From Meiothermus ruber DSM 1279 (GTDB lineage Bacteria > Deinococcota > Deinococci > Deinococcales > Thermaceae): DNA of 64,000 bases. Of the stretch, positions 15,094 to 24,924 are shown one piece after another. Made by a program: the position numbers and the translations under genes. Every line of letters begins with the position of its first letter. Positions within the stretch are counted from its first letter, which is position 1. The DNA is taken from positions 310,001 through 374,000 of the forward strand of contig NC_013946.1 of assembly GCF_000024425.1 (NCBI RefSeq), in the 5' to 3' direction. The notes under the pieces were generated by a model, which worked only from the letters and a program-made list of their open reading frames with translations, searched no databases and was not told the origin of the DNA.

Positions 15094-16104
15094 ATGCGCT
15101 GGTGGGTGATGGGTCTGGTTCTGTGGGGCAGCCTGGCTTTAGCCCAGGATACCCAGGCCTTTGCTGTGCGCTTCGAGCAGGCCTGGCGGCTGGTCAAGGA
15201 GCGCTACTACGACACCAGCTTCAAAGGGCTGAATTGGGAGGCTATAGGCCATGCTTACCGGCAGCGGCTGGGCGAGGTGCGCGACTGGGACGGGCTATAC
15301 CGCCTGCTGGACGAGATGTACGGTGAACTGCGCGATGACCACTCGAGGGTCTTGAGCCCTGCCGAGGCCCGACGTCTGCTGAGCGGTGCCCAGTGCCTGC
15401 CCCTGCCCTTCAAAGACCAGGATCTGCTCCCCAACGCCACCCCATCCAACCCTAACACTCCCAGCCCCCGGCCCGCTCAGCCGGCGAACCCTGTTTCACC
15501 CCCTTCCCAGCCGTCCCGAACCCCCTACGTAACACCCCAGGTGCGCTTTACCGATGGGGTGGTCATCGTGCGGCTGAACAACCTGGTGGACGCGGTGGGC
15601 CCGAGCGCTTTGCAGGAGGCCATCCGCCGCTATGAGGCCAGGGCCCGGGGCTACGTGCTGGATCTGCGGGGCAACCCTGGCGGGCTGGCCCTGCGCATGG
15701 CTGAGGTGGCAGGCATCTTTATGCGGGGTGTGCCCTGGCGCATTGTGAGCCGGGGCCTGGGGGGCATTCCGCTGCCCACCACCCCCTTCCTGGGCCGCCC
15801 TCAGACACAAAAACCCCTGGTGGTGCTGATAGATGGCAACGTGCACTCCGCCGCCGAAGGGCTGGCCGGGGCCCTAAAAAATGCAGGACGGGCCTACCTG
15901 ATCGGCACCCGCAGCGCTGGTAACACCGAGGCCCTCACCCCCTACTGCTTCCCCGATGGCGGGGTGGCCCTGGTGGCGGGCGGCGTGCTGGCCCCATTCT
16001 CCGGCCCCACCTGGGAAGGGCGCGGGGTGGAACCCGACCTGGTAGAAGAAAACCCCGACAAGCAGCTCGAGGCGGCCCTGCGCTATATCCTGCACCAGCG
16101 ATAG
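15094..16104 (+). CDS. Secreted S41-family peptidase with a proline-rich linker in place of PDZ
   Basis: The 336-residue protein has a signal peptide (MRWWVMGLVLWGSLALAQ), an N-terminal helical domain, then a low-complexity Pro/Asn/Ser linker (about 113-148) where C-terminal processing peptidases normally carry a PDZ domain. The S41 core has LDLRGNPGGL and VHSAAEGLAGAL with the likely nucleophile Ser252. The Lys position of CTP enzymes reads GTRSAGNTEA, so it resembles the tricorn-like S41B branch. It probably acts in the periplasm. ATG 15094 is chosen because it begins the signal peptide; the longer frame overlaps lonC. Confidence 0.78.
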   Translation: MRWWVMGLVLWGSLALAQDTQAFAVRFEQAWRLVKERYYDTSFKGLNWEAIGHAYRQRLGEVRDWDGLYRLLDEMYGELRDDHSRVLSPAEARRLLSGAQCLPLPFKDQDLLPNATPSNPNTPSPRPAQPANPVSPPSQPSRTPYVTPQVRFTDGVVIVRLNNLVDAVGPSALQEAIRRYEARARGYVLDLRGNPGGLALRMAEVAGIFMRGVPWRIVSRGLGGIPLPTTPFLGRPQTQKPLVVLIDGNVHSAAEGLAGALKNAGRAYLIGTRSAGNTEALTPYCFPDGGVALVAGGVLAPFSGPTWEGRGVEPDLVEENPDKQLEAALRYILHQR

Positions 16105-16111
16105 CGGTTCA

Positions 16112-17311
16112 CTAATTGGATTCTGAAGTCCGGGAGGTGCGGGTAGTAGCTGGCTGGGCTTTATGATGAACACCAAACAAGAAACGACTGACCGCGCTGC
16201 GCTGCACCAACTCGCTTAACAACACGGTCACCACCAGCGAACCTGTCAGCAGCAGAGCATACAACCAGCCCACAGGCAGGGCCAGCTTGAGCACGAAATA
16301 CCCCAGCACCACGATGACGGTCTGATGCCAGATATAAAACGGATAAACCCAGTGGCGGGCCCTGTCCAGGAATCCCGAAGACTTATTGAGAAAGCGGTGT
16401 GCATAGGCCAGAATGGCAAATATAAGGCTTAGAGCGGCCAGATCTCTTAGCGACCAGTAAACCTCATGATAGGGAAGTAGTTCGCTAGAGACAAACAAAT
16501 TGCGATGCAGGACAGAAGAGTAAAAATAAGCTTTTAGCAGAATAAGACCCAGGCCAGCCAGAAGAAATTGGCGGCGTTGCCCAAAAATAGCCTGCAGCAA
16601 GCTAGGCCGCAGATATAGTGCAAAGCCCAGGACAAATAGCTCGAAGTAGAAGCCGAGGTTGGCCAGGTCTTCGGCCAGGCCCGGATGAGAACCCAAGCCC
16701 AGAGGGAGCAAAGCCCCCAGTGTGGCGGGTGTGATAACCAGCAACCAGATCCGCCAAGGGGCGGCCTGAAACCAGGTCTCGAGCCGGGCCAGAAAACCCA
16801 GCCCCAGGGGACTGCGCAGATACAAAAAAACCGGCAAGGCCAGCAGCGAAAAGTAAAACAGATACAAAAGGAACCACAGATGTTCTGTGTGCAAATTGAA
16901 AAACAAGAAGGAGCCATCCCCCCACCACGGGCCGATGAGAAACTGTCCGTAGCTGCCTTCGAAATGCTGGGGGTTGCTGGAGTCCAATGAAAGCCGCCGA
17001 ATGTACTGCTGGGGCGGTACGATGAGCAAAACCCCCATGACCAAAGGGATGATCAGCCGCTTGAAGCGGTCGGTCGCATAAGCGATGGCGGAAGCCTTGC
17101 GTAGTGCGAAAACAGTTGCGGCACCGGATACAAAGAAAAGCAGGGGTAGGCGCACTGTGGTAAGGGCTTCGTTAAAGTAGGTGAGCCATCTAATTTCCGG
17201 GCCTTTGATGATCCATGGCCAGCCATCAAAAGGGCGCCCGGCATGAAAGACCAGCCCCAGAAATACCGCCAGCAAGCGCAGCCAGTCTAGGTAGTGAATG
17301 CGTTTTTCCAT
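16112..17311 (-). CDS. Membrane acyltransferase, family 3 (OafA/OpgC-like)
   Basis: About 399 residues with some ten membrane helices. The N-terminus YLDWLRLLAVFLGLVFHAGR matches the acyltransferase-3 signature, including the conserved His. Such enzymes transfer acetyl or succinyl groups from the cytoplasm to sugars on the outer face of the membrane. AGAGAGGCG precedes ATG 17311 and decides the start over an ATG at 17338. It is the last gene of the minus-strand polysaccharide operon, so O-acylation of the repeat unit or finished polymer is likely. Confidence 0.85.
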   Translation of the reverse strand: MEKRIHYLDWLRLLAVFLGLVFHAGRPFDGWPWIIKGPEIRWLTYFNEALTTVRLPLLFFVSGAATVFALRKASAIAYATDRFKRLIIPLVMGVLLIVPPQQYIRRLSLDSSNPQHFEGSYGQFLIGPWWGDGSFLFFNLHTEHLWFLLYLFYFSLLALPVFLYLRSPLGLGFLARLETWFQAAPWRIWLLVITPATLGALLPLGLGSHPGLAEDLANLGFYFELFVLGFALYLRPSLLQAIFGQRRQFLLAGLGLILLKAYFYSSVLHRNLFVSSELLPYHEVYWSLRDLAALSLIFAILAYAHRFLNKSSGFLDRARHWVYPFYIWHQTVIVVLGYFVLKLALPVGWLYALLLTGSLVVTVLLSELVQRSAVSRFLFGVHHKAQPATTRTSRTSESN

Positions 17312-17350
17312 ATGTCGCCTCTCTTGTGCTGGTGACATTGCAGGGAGCTC

Positions 17351-19186
17351 TTATGATGAGAGCTTCCTCGCAAGCCAGACCAAACTGATGGCTTCAGCCA
17401 GCCGGTGGGGCTGTTGTTGCATCTGGGCAGGGGAGTAGGTATGAGCAAGGTTCAGGTTGGGGGTCAGCACCTCACGCAGTACAGGTTCAGCGGCTTGTAT
17501 TTGCTCTTGCAAGTGGCTTCCCAGGCCCGTGGCCAGCCAGCTTTGAGTGACGTCGAAGCCCCGCTTGTAGCGAGCGGTACGAATAGAATCGGGGATTTTG
17601 CCCTGTGCCATCTGGCGCAAAGCCCACTTGCCATAGCCGTGCCGCAGTTTGAGGTGTACCGGCAGGGCCAGGCCCAGTTCGAGCACCCGGTAGTCCAGGA
17701 AAGGAAGGCGGCTCTCGATGCTGTGGCCCATGGAGTTGCGATCCTCATAGCGTAGCAGGGTGGGCAGGCTGTACCGGGTGACATCGAGCATCTGCCGCAA
17801 CCAGGGGGCCTGACGATGGTCTGTGCCAAGCGCCAGCCGCACCGAAGGCAGCCGCAAATTTCCTTGAGCTGGCCCGCCGAAGTAGCGCTGGCGGTTCTGC
17901 CAGAACAGGCCCAGCTTGTACAGCTCTGCGCTCAGGAGCCGGGCCAGTCCCAGAGCAAAGCCCGCTAGCTCGAGGTACTGCTTCTGGGCAAGCAGGTAAC
18001 GGAGCTGAAACAGGAAAAACTTACGGTAGCCCATAAAGCCCTCGTCGCCCCCCTGCCCACCCAGCAGTACCTTGTAACCTTCGCTGCGGGCTGCCTTGTA
18101 GACAAAGTTCTGGGCCAGGATGCTGAGGGTGGGGAAAGGGGCGTCCTGTGCGGCCAGGGTTTTTTCGAAGGCTTGTACAAGGTGCTCTTTGGAAAGCTCG
18201 GGCCAGACAAAATGCACATCAATGCCAGCTTTTTGTGCCAGTTCCCGGGCCAGGGGGCCCTCGGAACGGGGGGCCTGGGGGTGGCCGTAGCAGAAGCCCA
18301 CCACCCGCTCGTGCTGCTGTGCGGCCAAAGCTGCTACCAGCGAAGAGTCCAGCCCGCCCGAAAGCGAGACGGCCAGCGGCACATCGGAGCGCAGCCGCAG
18401 TTGAACGGCGCTGTGTAAGGTGGTCTCGAGCTCCTCCAGTAAGGCTTTTTCGTCCATGCCCCTAAGTGCTTGTATTTTCTGCTCGACCCGGCTTTTTAGG
18501 TCGTAGTAGGGCTGGGGCTCAATGCTGGGCTGGCTAAGCTGCACACAGGCGTGGTGTCCGGCGGGCAGAGCGTGCAGGCCTGTGTAGGGCGATATATCGC
18601 TATCGTCCTCGTAGACGTAGTAAAAAAGTCCCCTGCTGACATATTCCAGGTTGGGGGAGAGGCCAAAGTGCTGGGCCAGGGCCTCGGTAGAGGAAGCAAA
18701 GGCCAGCAGGCCATGCTGCAGGCGGTAAAACAGCGGCTTGACGCCAAAGCGGTCGCGCACCAGCCAGAGCTGCCCTGCCTGGGTATCCAGCAAGGCAAAG
18801 GCGAACATTCCGATAAAGCGCTCCCAGGCCTGCTTGCCCCAGGCTTTGTAGGCTTCCAGGATGACCTCGGTGTCGCCCTGGGTTTGAAAGCGGTGGCCCA
18901 GGGTCTGTAGCTCGGTGCGCAGCTCGAGGTAGTTGTAGATTTCCCCGTTGAACACAATGCAGTAGCGTCTGCTGTGATCCCACAGGGGTTGGTTGGAGTG
19001 CTCGGATAGGTCAATGATGCTCAGGCGGTTGTGACCCAGTACCAGCTGGCCGGCAGGCTGGGGTAGCTCCACCACCGCCTGATGATCGGGGCCTCGAGGA
19101 AGCTGGCTGTTCACAATTTTACCGACCAGCTTGGTCAGCTCCGGCATGGGCTGGCTGGTTGAGAATGCCCCGGCAATACCGCACAT
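17351..19186 (-). CDS. Asparagine-synthase-type glutamine amidotransferase (copy 1)
   Basis: The 611-residue protein starts MCGIAGAF, giving the catalytic Cys of the Ntn glutaminase domain, and has the PP-loop SLSGGLDSSLV of the synthetase domain. AsnB makes asparagine from aspartate and glutamine, but homologues in polysaccharide loci amidate uronic acids. It starts immediately after the glycosyltransferase stop (TGAATG) in an operon that makes a UDP-diacetamido-uronic acid, so sugar amidation is the better inference. Confidence 0.85.
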   Translation of the reverse strand: MCGIAGAFSTSQPMPELTKLVGKIVNSQLPRGPDHQAVVELPQPAGQLVLGHNRLSIIDLSEHSNQPLWDHSRRYCIVFNGEIYNYLELRTELQTLGHRFQTQGDTEVILEAYKAWGKQAWERFIGMFAFALLDTQAGQLWLVRDRFGVKPLFYRLQHGLLAFASSTEALAQHFGLSPNLEYVSRGLFYYVYEDDSDISPYTGLHALPAGHHACVQLSQPSIEPQPYYDLKSRVEQKIQALRGMDEKALLEELETTLHSAVQLRLRSDVPLAVSLSGGLDSSLVAALAAQQHERVVGFCYGHPQAPRSEGPLARELAQKAGIDVHFVWPELSKEHLVQAFEKTLAAQDAPFPTLSILAQNFVYKAARSEGYKVLLGGQGGDEGFMGYRKFFLFQLRYLLAQKQYLELAGFALGLARLLSAELYKLGLFWQNRQRYFGGPAQGNLRLPSVRLALGTDHRQAPWLRQMLDVTRYSLPTLLRYEDRNSMGHSIESRLPFLDYRVLELGLALPVHLKLRHGYGKWALRQMAQGKIPDSIRTARYKRGFDVTQSWLATGLGSHLQEQIQAAEPVLREVLTPNLNLAHTYSPAQMQQQPHRLAEAISLVWLARKLSS

Positions 19187-20332
19187 TCAGGCCTCCAGGT
19201 GACGGGCGGTGCCCGCTTTATACAGGCGCTGGTACAGCGCCGTAAGTTTGGCGAATTCCACGCCCCAGTTGAGCCGCTCGAGAATCAGCTGTCGCCCGCG
19301 CTGTCCCATGGCCTCGGCCTCGGCGGGGTGCTCGAGCAACCAGCGGATGGCCTCGGCAATGGCCTTGGGATCGTTGGGATTGACGAAAAGTCCACAGGAT
19401 ACATCGCCGATCGAGCGCCGCCAGAGCGGGAAATCCGAGGCCACGAAGGGAATCCCGGCCATCATGTACTCGTACAGCTTGGTCGGTTGCGAGACCAAAA
19501 AGCTGGGGATGGGATGCAGAACGGCCAGGCCAATGCGACTGCTGGCTAAAAGCTCGAGGGTCTCGGGGCGGTTTTTGTAGCCCAGGAAATCGGTGTAGCG
19601 GTAGCCGGGGTGCTGCTCGGCCTCAGCCCGAAGGCCGGGCGGAGCAAAAGCCCCAATCAGGGTTAGGCGAACCTCTGGGTTTTGCAGGTGCTGCATGGCC
19701 TCGAGCATCTCGAACAGCCCGCGCACCGCGGTAATGCTTCCGGCGTACAGCACCCGGGCGGGCCGGTTCTGGTAGGACGTGCTGCCCAGGGCGGCAATTT
19801 CCTGGGGGTGCGGGAAGTTTTGCAGCAGGATGGTTTTATGGGCCGGAAAACGCGCTGCGATGGGCTCGGTAACCGTCACAATCCCGCTTAGCAGACTGCC
19901 AGCCAGGCGCTCCAGCAGCCGCATACTGCTGGCAACCAGGCCGCGCAGGGGCTTGGGAATCCAACGCTTGCTCAGAATGTCGGTGGGCACATCCTCGTGG
20001 ACATCGTAGACCACTTTTTTGCCCTGCAGGCGCAGCAGCATTCCTACAGGAATCAGCTCGGGGTCATGAAAATGATAGATGTCCCCTCGTTCGGCCAGAG
20101 CCTGCTTATATACGGCCCAGACCGTGCCCAGCATACGGCCCAGACGGCCTTTGGTTTTTGTAACCGACCGTACCTGCACCCCCTGCCGCACCTCATCTCC
20201 CTCGTGGGGTGCCACCAGCACGACCGGGTAGCCCTCCTGGGCCAGACTCACGCACTCTCGATGAAAAATACGGACATCGAAGGGGGGGTGGGCCGAGGTG
20301 AGGTGAACGATCTTGGGCAGGGGTTGTGGCAT
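19187..20332 (-). CDS. Glycosyltransferase family 4 (GT-B)
   Basis: The 381-residue protein has an N-terminal acceptor domain (KIVHLTSAHPPFDVRIFHRE) and a C-terminal nucleotide-sugar domain with the GT4-type segment KLYEYMMAGIPFVASDFPLW. It transfers a sugar from a nucleotide donor, probably to the lipid-linked repeat unit at the cytoplasmic face. It lies between the two asnB-like genes; the donor and linkage cannot be told from sequence. Confidence 0.87.
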   Translation of the reverse strand: MPQPLPKIVHLTSAHPPFDVRIFHRECVSLAQEGYPVVLVAPHEGDEVRQGVQVRSVTKTKGRLGRMLGTVWAVYKQALAERGDIYHFHDPELIPVGMLLRLQGKKVVYDVHEDVPTDILSKRWIPKPLRGLVASSMRLLERLAGSLLSGIVTVTEPIAARFPAHKTILLQNFPHPQEIAALGSTSYQNRPARVLYAGSITAVRGLFEMLEAMQHLQNPEVRLTLIGAFAPPGLRAEAEQHPGYRYTDFLGYKNRPETLELLASSRIGLAVLHPIPSFLVSQPTKLYEYMMAGIPFVASDFPLWRRSIGDVSCGLFVNPNDPKAIAEAIRWLLEHPAEAEAMGQRGRQLILERLNWGVEFAKLTALYQRLYKAGTARHLEA

Positions 20333-20349
20333 GGTATTACCTGGCTTGC

Positions 20350-22260
20350 TCAGTTGAACTGCACGTGGAAAGCACGGGCCCAGGCGATCAGATTGATCCA
20401 GCGCCAGACCCTAAAGTCGAAGGGCTTGCGTCCGGCCAGAATGGCCGCGAATTCCTCTTTTACAGCCGTCTGCTGGATGGGGTAGATACGGCCCAGGGTT
20501 TCGGAGTCCAGCAGTTGATGAACCCAGGGGGCCAGTTGGTGCAACCAGTGCTGCTCGGGAGTGGCAAACCCCACCTTGTCCTTGCGATCCAGGATGGCCT
20601 GGGGCACCAAGCCCTGCATGGCCCGGCGGAATACGGCCTTGGTCTGTCCCTGGGGCGAGAGGATGTGGGCTTCGGGCAGGTTCAGCAGCAGCTCGACGAG
20701 CTTGGGGGTGAGGAAGGGCACCCGGCTTTCGATGGAGTGGGCCATGGAGTTGCGGTCTTCGTAGCGCAGGAGCTTGGGCAGGCTGGTCTCGGTCAGGGAC
20801 TGCAGTAACTCGTGGCGCAGTACCTCCCGTCCGTGGGCGGCGCGGGGCGAGGCGAGCTGTACGTTGCGCTCGGTAAACCAGGTGGTGTTGAGCCAGGGCG
20901 GGGCCAGTTCCTGCCCTGCCAGCCGACGGGCCAGGGGCTCGAGGGATGCGGGAATTAAAAAGCCGATCGCGCTTTTCCAGGTGTCCTTGAGGGCGGGCTC
21001 GAGCCGGCTTGTGCGCAGAAAGGCCAGGGCCTCGAGCCAGCGCCCCTGCCGCACCAGCGAGGCCAGGCGGGCGCCGCCGTACACCGCGTAGCCAGCCAGC
21101 ACCTCATCGGCGCCCTGCCCGTCCAGCATCACCTTAATACCGGCTTCCTGGGCCAGGCGAAACACCCGGTACTGGGCGTAGATGCTGGTGGAGCCGAAGG
21201 GCTCGCCCTGTACCCGGACAAGCTCGTCGAGGTCGGCGACCAGCTCGGAGGCGCTGGGTTTGACCTTGTGGGCCTGCACCCCTGCGGCCTGGCCCACCAG
21301 GTCGGCCCAGGGTTCCTCGGAGACGCCGTTGTCGGCCACGTAGGTAAAGGTGTGCAGCTCGAGGCCCGGCTCGAGGTGGCGCATGGCCGCTACAATGGCC
21401 GAGGAGTCTATACCCCCCGAAAGCGCCGCGCCCACCGGTACATCCGAGCGCAGGTGCAGCCGCACGTTCTCCAAAAACTGGGCCCGCACCGCCTCGGCGG
21501 CCTCTTCGAAAGAGAGCTCGAGGGGGTTTTGCAAGCGGGGCTGCCAGTAACGCTGGGGCTCGGTGAGCTGCAAATTATTCAGATCCAGCCGCAGGTAGTG
21601 CGCGGCCGGAATCTGCCGGATATCCGAGAAGAGCGTCTGGGCTCCGTCGTCGGTCAGGCCAAAGCGCAGGTAGCGGTACAGGCCCTGGGGGTGCACCTGC
21701 CGGCCCACCCCCGGCAGCTCCAGCAAGACCGGGATTTCCGAGGCAAAGCCCACACCTTCGGCAAAAGCGCAGTAATACAGCGGCTTGATGCCGAAAAAAT
21801 CCCGCACCAGGTGCAGGCTTTGTTCCTGGGTGTCCAGCACCGCAAAGGCGAACATGCCCACCAGGCGCTCCAGGCACGCCGTGCCCCAGTGGGCCCAGGC
21901 CGCCAGCAGCACCTCGGTATCGGAGTGGGAGCGGAAGCAGTGGCCCAGGGCTTTCAGCTCCTGGCGCAGCTCGAGGTAGTTGTAAATCTCGCCGTTGAAC
22001 ACCAGGTGGTAGCGCCCGTCCGGGCTCGACATGGGCTGCCAGCCCAGCTCGGACAGGTCGAGGATGGACAGCCGCCGGTGCACCAGCAGCACCAAGCCCT
22101 GGGCCTCATTCCAGGTCTTGCCCCTGTGGGCCGCAGCGCTGGGACTCCAGGCCAGCCAGCCCTGATCGTCCGGGCCGCGGTGGTGCAGGCCCTCCAGCGC
22201 CCGGCCCGCCCAGTTCAGGGCGCCTGGCTTACGTAACGCGAGACCGGCAATGCCACACAA
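20350..22260 (-). CDS. Asparagine-synthase-type glutamine amidotransferase (copy 2, TTG start)
   Basis: The enzyme needs Cys as residue 2, and the frame has it only after a TTG at 22260 (TTG-TGT-GGC, read fMet-Cys-Gly-Ile). AGGGAGGAAG lies 5-12 bases upstream and supports this start; the longer frame from 22311 would bury the Cys. The protein has 636 residues, a glutaminase domain and the PP-loop AALSGGIDSSAIV. It differs clearly from copy 1. In this operon it probably amidates a uronic acid rather than making free asparagine. Confidence 0.85.
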   Translation of the reverse strand: MCGIAGLALRKPGALNWAGRALEGLHHRGPDDQGWLAWSPSAAAHRGKTWNEAQGLVLLVHRRLSILDLSELGWQPMSSPDGRYHLVFNGEIYNYLELRQELKALGHCFRSHSDTEVLLAAWAHWGTACLERLVGMFAFAVLDTQEQSLHLVRDFFGIKPLYYCAFAEGVGFASEIPVLLELPGVGRQVHPQGLYRYLRFGLTDDGAQTLFSDIRQIPAAHYLRLDLNNLQLTEPQRYWQPRLQNPLELSFEEAAEAVRAQFLENVRLHLRSDVPVGAALSGGIDSSAIVAAMRHLEPGLELHTFTYVADNGVSEEPWADLVGQAAGVQAHKVKPSASELVADLDELVRVQGEPFGSTSIYAQYRVFRLAQEAGIKVMLDGQGADEVLAGYAVYGGARLASLVRQGRWLEALAFLRTSRLEPALKDTWKSAIGFLIPASLEPLARRLAGQELAPPWLNTTWFTERNVQLASPRAAHGREVLRHELLQSLTETSLPKLLRYEDRNSMAHSIESRVPFLTPKLVELLLNLPEAHILSPQGQTKAVFRRAMQGLVPQAILDRKDKVGFATPEQHWLHQLAPWVHQLLDSETLGRIYPIQQTAVKEEFAAILAGRKPFDFRVWRWINLIAWARAFHVQFN

Positions 22261-22279
22261 AGGCGCTTCCTCCCTCGAT

Positions 22280-23395
22280 CTAGCCCTGCACCGCGGCGCG
22301 AACGGCTTCAATCACGGCCCGCTGGGCTTCTGGTTGCATCTGCGGCCAGATGGGCAGCGAGAGCACCTCGGCGGCGGCCCGCTCGCTTTCGGGCAGGTGC
22401 AGTCCCAGGGGCTGGTAGATGGGCAGCCTGTGCAGCGGCACCGGGTAGTAGACCATGGTGCCGATGCCCAGCTCGGCCAGCCGGGCCTGTACGGCATCGC
22501 GCCTGTTGCCCAGAATCCGCACGGTGTACTGGTGGAAGACATGCCCGGGGGTCAGGGCCGGGGGGATGAGGCCCTCGAGGCCGGCCAGGCCCTCGTTGTA
22601 GCGCTGGGCGATGGCCCGGCGGGCCTGGTTGTAGCGCTCGAGGTGGGGCAGCTTGACCAGCAGGATGGCGGCCTGCAGGGTGTCCAGCCGCGAGTTATAC
22701 CCCACCACCTCGTTGTGGTACTTCTTGCGCGAGCCGTGGGCCCGCAGCATCCGGGCCTGTTCGGCTACAGCGTCGTCGGCGGTAACCAGCAAACCCCCAT
22801 CGCCGTAGGCCCCCAGGTTTTTGGAAGGGAAGAAGGAGAAAGCCCCTGCATCGCCCAGGGTTCCGGTAAAGCGGTGCAGGGGTTCGTAGCGGGCACCAAA
22901 GGACTGGGCGCAGTCTTCCAGCACCTTCAGGCCGTGCCGCCGGGCGATTTCCAGAATCGGGCCCATGGCCGCGGGGTTCCCGTACAGGTGCACCGGAATG
23001 ATGGCCCTGGTCTGGGGTGAGATGGCGGCCTCGAGCCCGGCGGGATCCAGGTTGAAGCTCTGGGGGTCAATGTCCACAAACACCGGCCTGGCCCCCAACA
23101 GGCTGATGGCCTCGGCGGTGGCGAAAAAGGTAAAGGGGCTGGTGATCACCTCGTCCCCAGGCCCCACCCCCAGCGCCCGCAGGCCGATAACCAGGGCGTC
23201 GGTGCCGGAGTTCAGGGCCACGGCGTGTTTGACCCCCAGGTACTGGGCGAGCTGCTGCTCGAGGGCCTGTACTTCCGGCCCCATGATGAACTGGGTCGAG
23301 CGCAAGACCCGCTGGATGGCCGCGTTGAGCTCGTCCCACAGCTCGTCTACCTCTGCCTTCAGGTCGAGGATGGGAATCTGGGTTAGGGTGCTCAC
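22280..23395 (-). CDS. wbpE: Sugar aminotransferase, DegT/DnrJ/EryC1/StrS family (WbpE-like)
   Basis: The 371-residue PLP enzyme has the Schiff-base Lys in [14 protein letters not shown] and the SGTDALV segment typical of sugar aminotransferases. WbpE converts UDP-3-keto-GlcNAcA to the 3-amino sugar using glutamate. Neighbours WbpB (makes the keto sugar) and WbpD (acetylates the amine) support this role. GTG 23395 overlaps the preceding stop as GTGA, indicating translational coupling. Confidence 0.87.
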   Translation of the reverse strand: MSTLTQIPILDLKAEVDELWDELNAAIQRVLRSTQFIMGPEVQALEQQLAQYLGVKHAVALNSGTDALVIGLRALGVGPGDEVITSPFTFFATAEAISLLGARPVFVDIDPQSFNLDPAGLEAAISPQTRAIIPVHLYGNPAAMGPILEIARRHGLKVLEDCAQSFGARYEPLHRFTGTLGDAGAFSFFPSKNLGAYGDGGLLVTADDAVAEQARMLRAHGSRKKYHNEVVGYNSRLDTLQAAILLVKLPHLERYNQARRAIAQRYNEGLAGLEGLIPPALTPGHVFHQYTVRILGNRRDAVQARLAELGIGTMVYYPVPLHRLPIYQPLGLHLPESERAAAEVLSLPIWPQMQPEAQRAVIEAVRAAVQG

Positions 23396-23970
23396 TTAAT
23401 CCTCCGTACTTCGAAGGGGCCCACCTTCTGATAGACATGCCCCTGGGAGTCGGTTACGGTGTCGCTCTGGCTGAAGTCGAGCCGGTCGCCGTAGGCGCTC
23501 ATCCAGCCGATGATGCGGGCCGGAACACCGGCCACGATGGCGTAGGCCGGTACATCTTTGGTAACCACCGCCCCTGCCGCCACAAACGCCCCTTCGTGCA
23601 GGGTCACGCCGGTCACGATGGTGGCGTTGGCCCCGATGCTGGCCCCCCGCTTGACCAGGATGCGGCCATAATCGGCGGCGGTGTTGCGGGGGAACTCGCT
23701 GCGGGGGGTTAGCACATTGGTAAACACCATGCTGGGGCCGCAGAACACGTAATCTTCCAGAATCACCCCCTCGTAGACCGAGACGTTGTTCTGGATCTTG
23801 ACCCCGTTGCCAATGATTACGTTGTTGGCCACATAAACGTTTTGCCCCAGGGTGCAGTTTTCCCCGATGACTGCTTTGGCGCTGATATGGCAGAAGTGCC
23901 AGATCTTGGTGCCGCGGCCAATCTGGGCGCCTTCATCCACAATGGCGGTTTCGTGCTTGAAGTAGTCCAT
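23392..23970 (-). CDS. wbpD: Hexapeptide-repeat N-acetyltransferase (WbpD-like)
   Basis: The 192-residue protein is almost entirely left-handed beta-helix: [33 protein letters not shown] and [19 protein letters not shown], ending in [17 protein letters not shown]. This family acetylates UDP-GlcNAc3NA to UDP-2,3-diacetamido-glucuronic acid with acetyl-CoA. The start is ATG 23968-23970; the open frame extends much further upstream, but that part is a shadow of the wbpB gene. The gene follows wbpB by one base. Confidence 0.88.
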   Translation of the reverse strand: MDYFKHETAIVDEGAQIGRGTKIWHFCHISAKAVIGENCTLGQNVYVANNVIIGNGVKIQNNVSVYEGVILEDYVFCGPSMVFTNVLTPRSEFPRNTAADYGRILVKRGASIGANATIVTGVTLHEGAFVAAGAVVTKDVPAYAIVAGVPARIIGWMSAYGDRLDFSQSDTVTDSQGHVYQKVGPFEVRRIK

Positions 23971-23971
23971 A

Positions 23972-24916
23972 CTACTGCTTGACCTTCTGGAGGAAAGGGT
24001 GCATGGTGGCGGTGCGATCCGATAGGGGCAGGGTGCGGATCCGGGCCACGGTGGCGATGGCTTCGTAGGTATCCTCGAGGCCGAAGCCCTGACCGGCCAG
24101 GGTGCGCTCGTAGACGCGGGTGTGCAGCTCGGTAAAGCCTTCGGAGAACTCGATCTCCTCGCCGTCCAGGCGCATGGAGCGGTAGGTGCGCTTGCCCTGG
24201 GCCCGCAGGGCCGGGGGCACATACTCCACGTCAATCGAAAGGAACCAGCGCACCTGGGCCCGCTCGAGCTCCAGGTAGCCCGAGGCCACGGTGTCGTCGC
24301 GGCGGTGCACCTCCACCTGCTCCACCTTGCCAAAAAGCCAGGTGAGCATATCGAAGAAGTGCACCCCGATGTTGGTGGCCAGGCCCCCCGACTGCTCGGT
24401 GCGGCCCTTCCAGCTCCGCAGGTACCAGGTGCCCCGGCTGGTGATGTAGGTGAGGTCGAGCTGGTATTTGCGGGGGGGCTGGGCTTGCAGGCGGGCATGC
24501 AGGCTGAGCAGAGCCTCGTGGGTGCGGAGCTGCAGGATGGTCCAGACCCGCCGCCCGGTCTCGGCCTCGAGGTCCTTGAGTTCCCGGATTTCCTCGGGGT
24601 TGAGCACCAGGGGCTTCTCGCAGATGGCGTCGGCCCCGGCCCGGAGGGCCATGCGGATGTGGGCGTTGTGCAGGTAGTTGGGGCTGGCGATGCTCACGTA
24701 GTCCACCTGCTGGGGGGTGCCGCGCAGGCGGTAGAGGTAGTCCTCGAACAGCTCGGGCTGGGTAAAAAACTCGGCTTCGGGGAAGTACGAGTCCATGATG
24801 CCCACCGAATCGAAGGGGTCGAGGGCGGCAACAAGGCGATTGCCGGTATCCTTGATGGCCTTGAGGTGGCGGGGCGCGATGTAGCCCGCAGCGCCGATGA
24901 GTGCAAAGTTCTTCAT
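23972..24916 (-). CDS. wbpB: Gfo/Idh/MocA-family UDP-GlcNAcA 3-dehydrogenase (WbpB/WlbA-like)
   Basis: The 314-residue protein opens with the NAD loop [20 protein letters not shown] and has the EKP signature of the family ([12 protein letters not shown]). WbpB oxidises C3 of UDP-GlcNAc-uronic acid, typically recycling NADH with 2-oxoglutarate. Its place between wbpA and wbpD, in pathway order, is strong support. Homologues are known from Thermus. Confidence 0.88.
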   Translation of the reverse strand: MKNFALIGAAGYIAPRHLKAIKDTGNRLVAALDPFDSVGIMDSYFPEAEFFTQPELFEDYLYRLRGTPQQVDYVSIASPNYLHNAHIRMALRAGADAICEKPLVLNPEEIRELKDLEAETGRRVWTILQLRTHEALLSLHARLQAQPPRKYQLDLTYITSRGTWYLRSWKGRTEQSGGLATNIGVHFFDMLTWLFGKVEQVEVHRRDDTVASGYLELERAQVRWFLSIDVEYVPPALRAQGKRTYRSMRLDGEEIEFSEGFTELHTRVYERTLAGQGFGLEDTYEAIATVARIRTLPLSDRTATMHPFLQKVKQ

Positions 24917-24924
24917 AGTCCTCC

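Noticed and set aside
23971-24498. Upstream extension of the WbpD frame to 24498
   Set aside because: The added part is Pro/Ala/Ser-rich shadow of wbpB. The real protein starts [10 protein letters not shown] at 23970.
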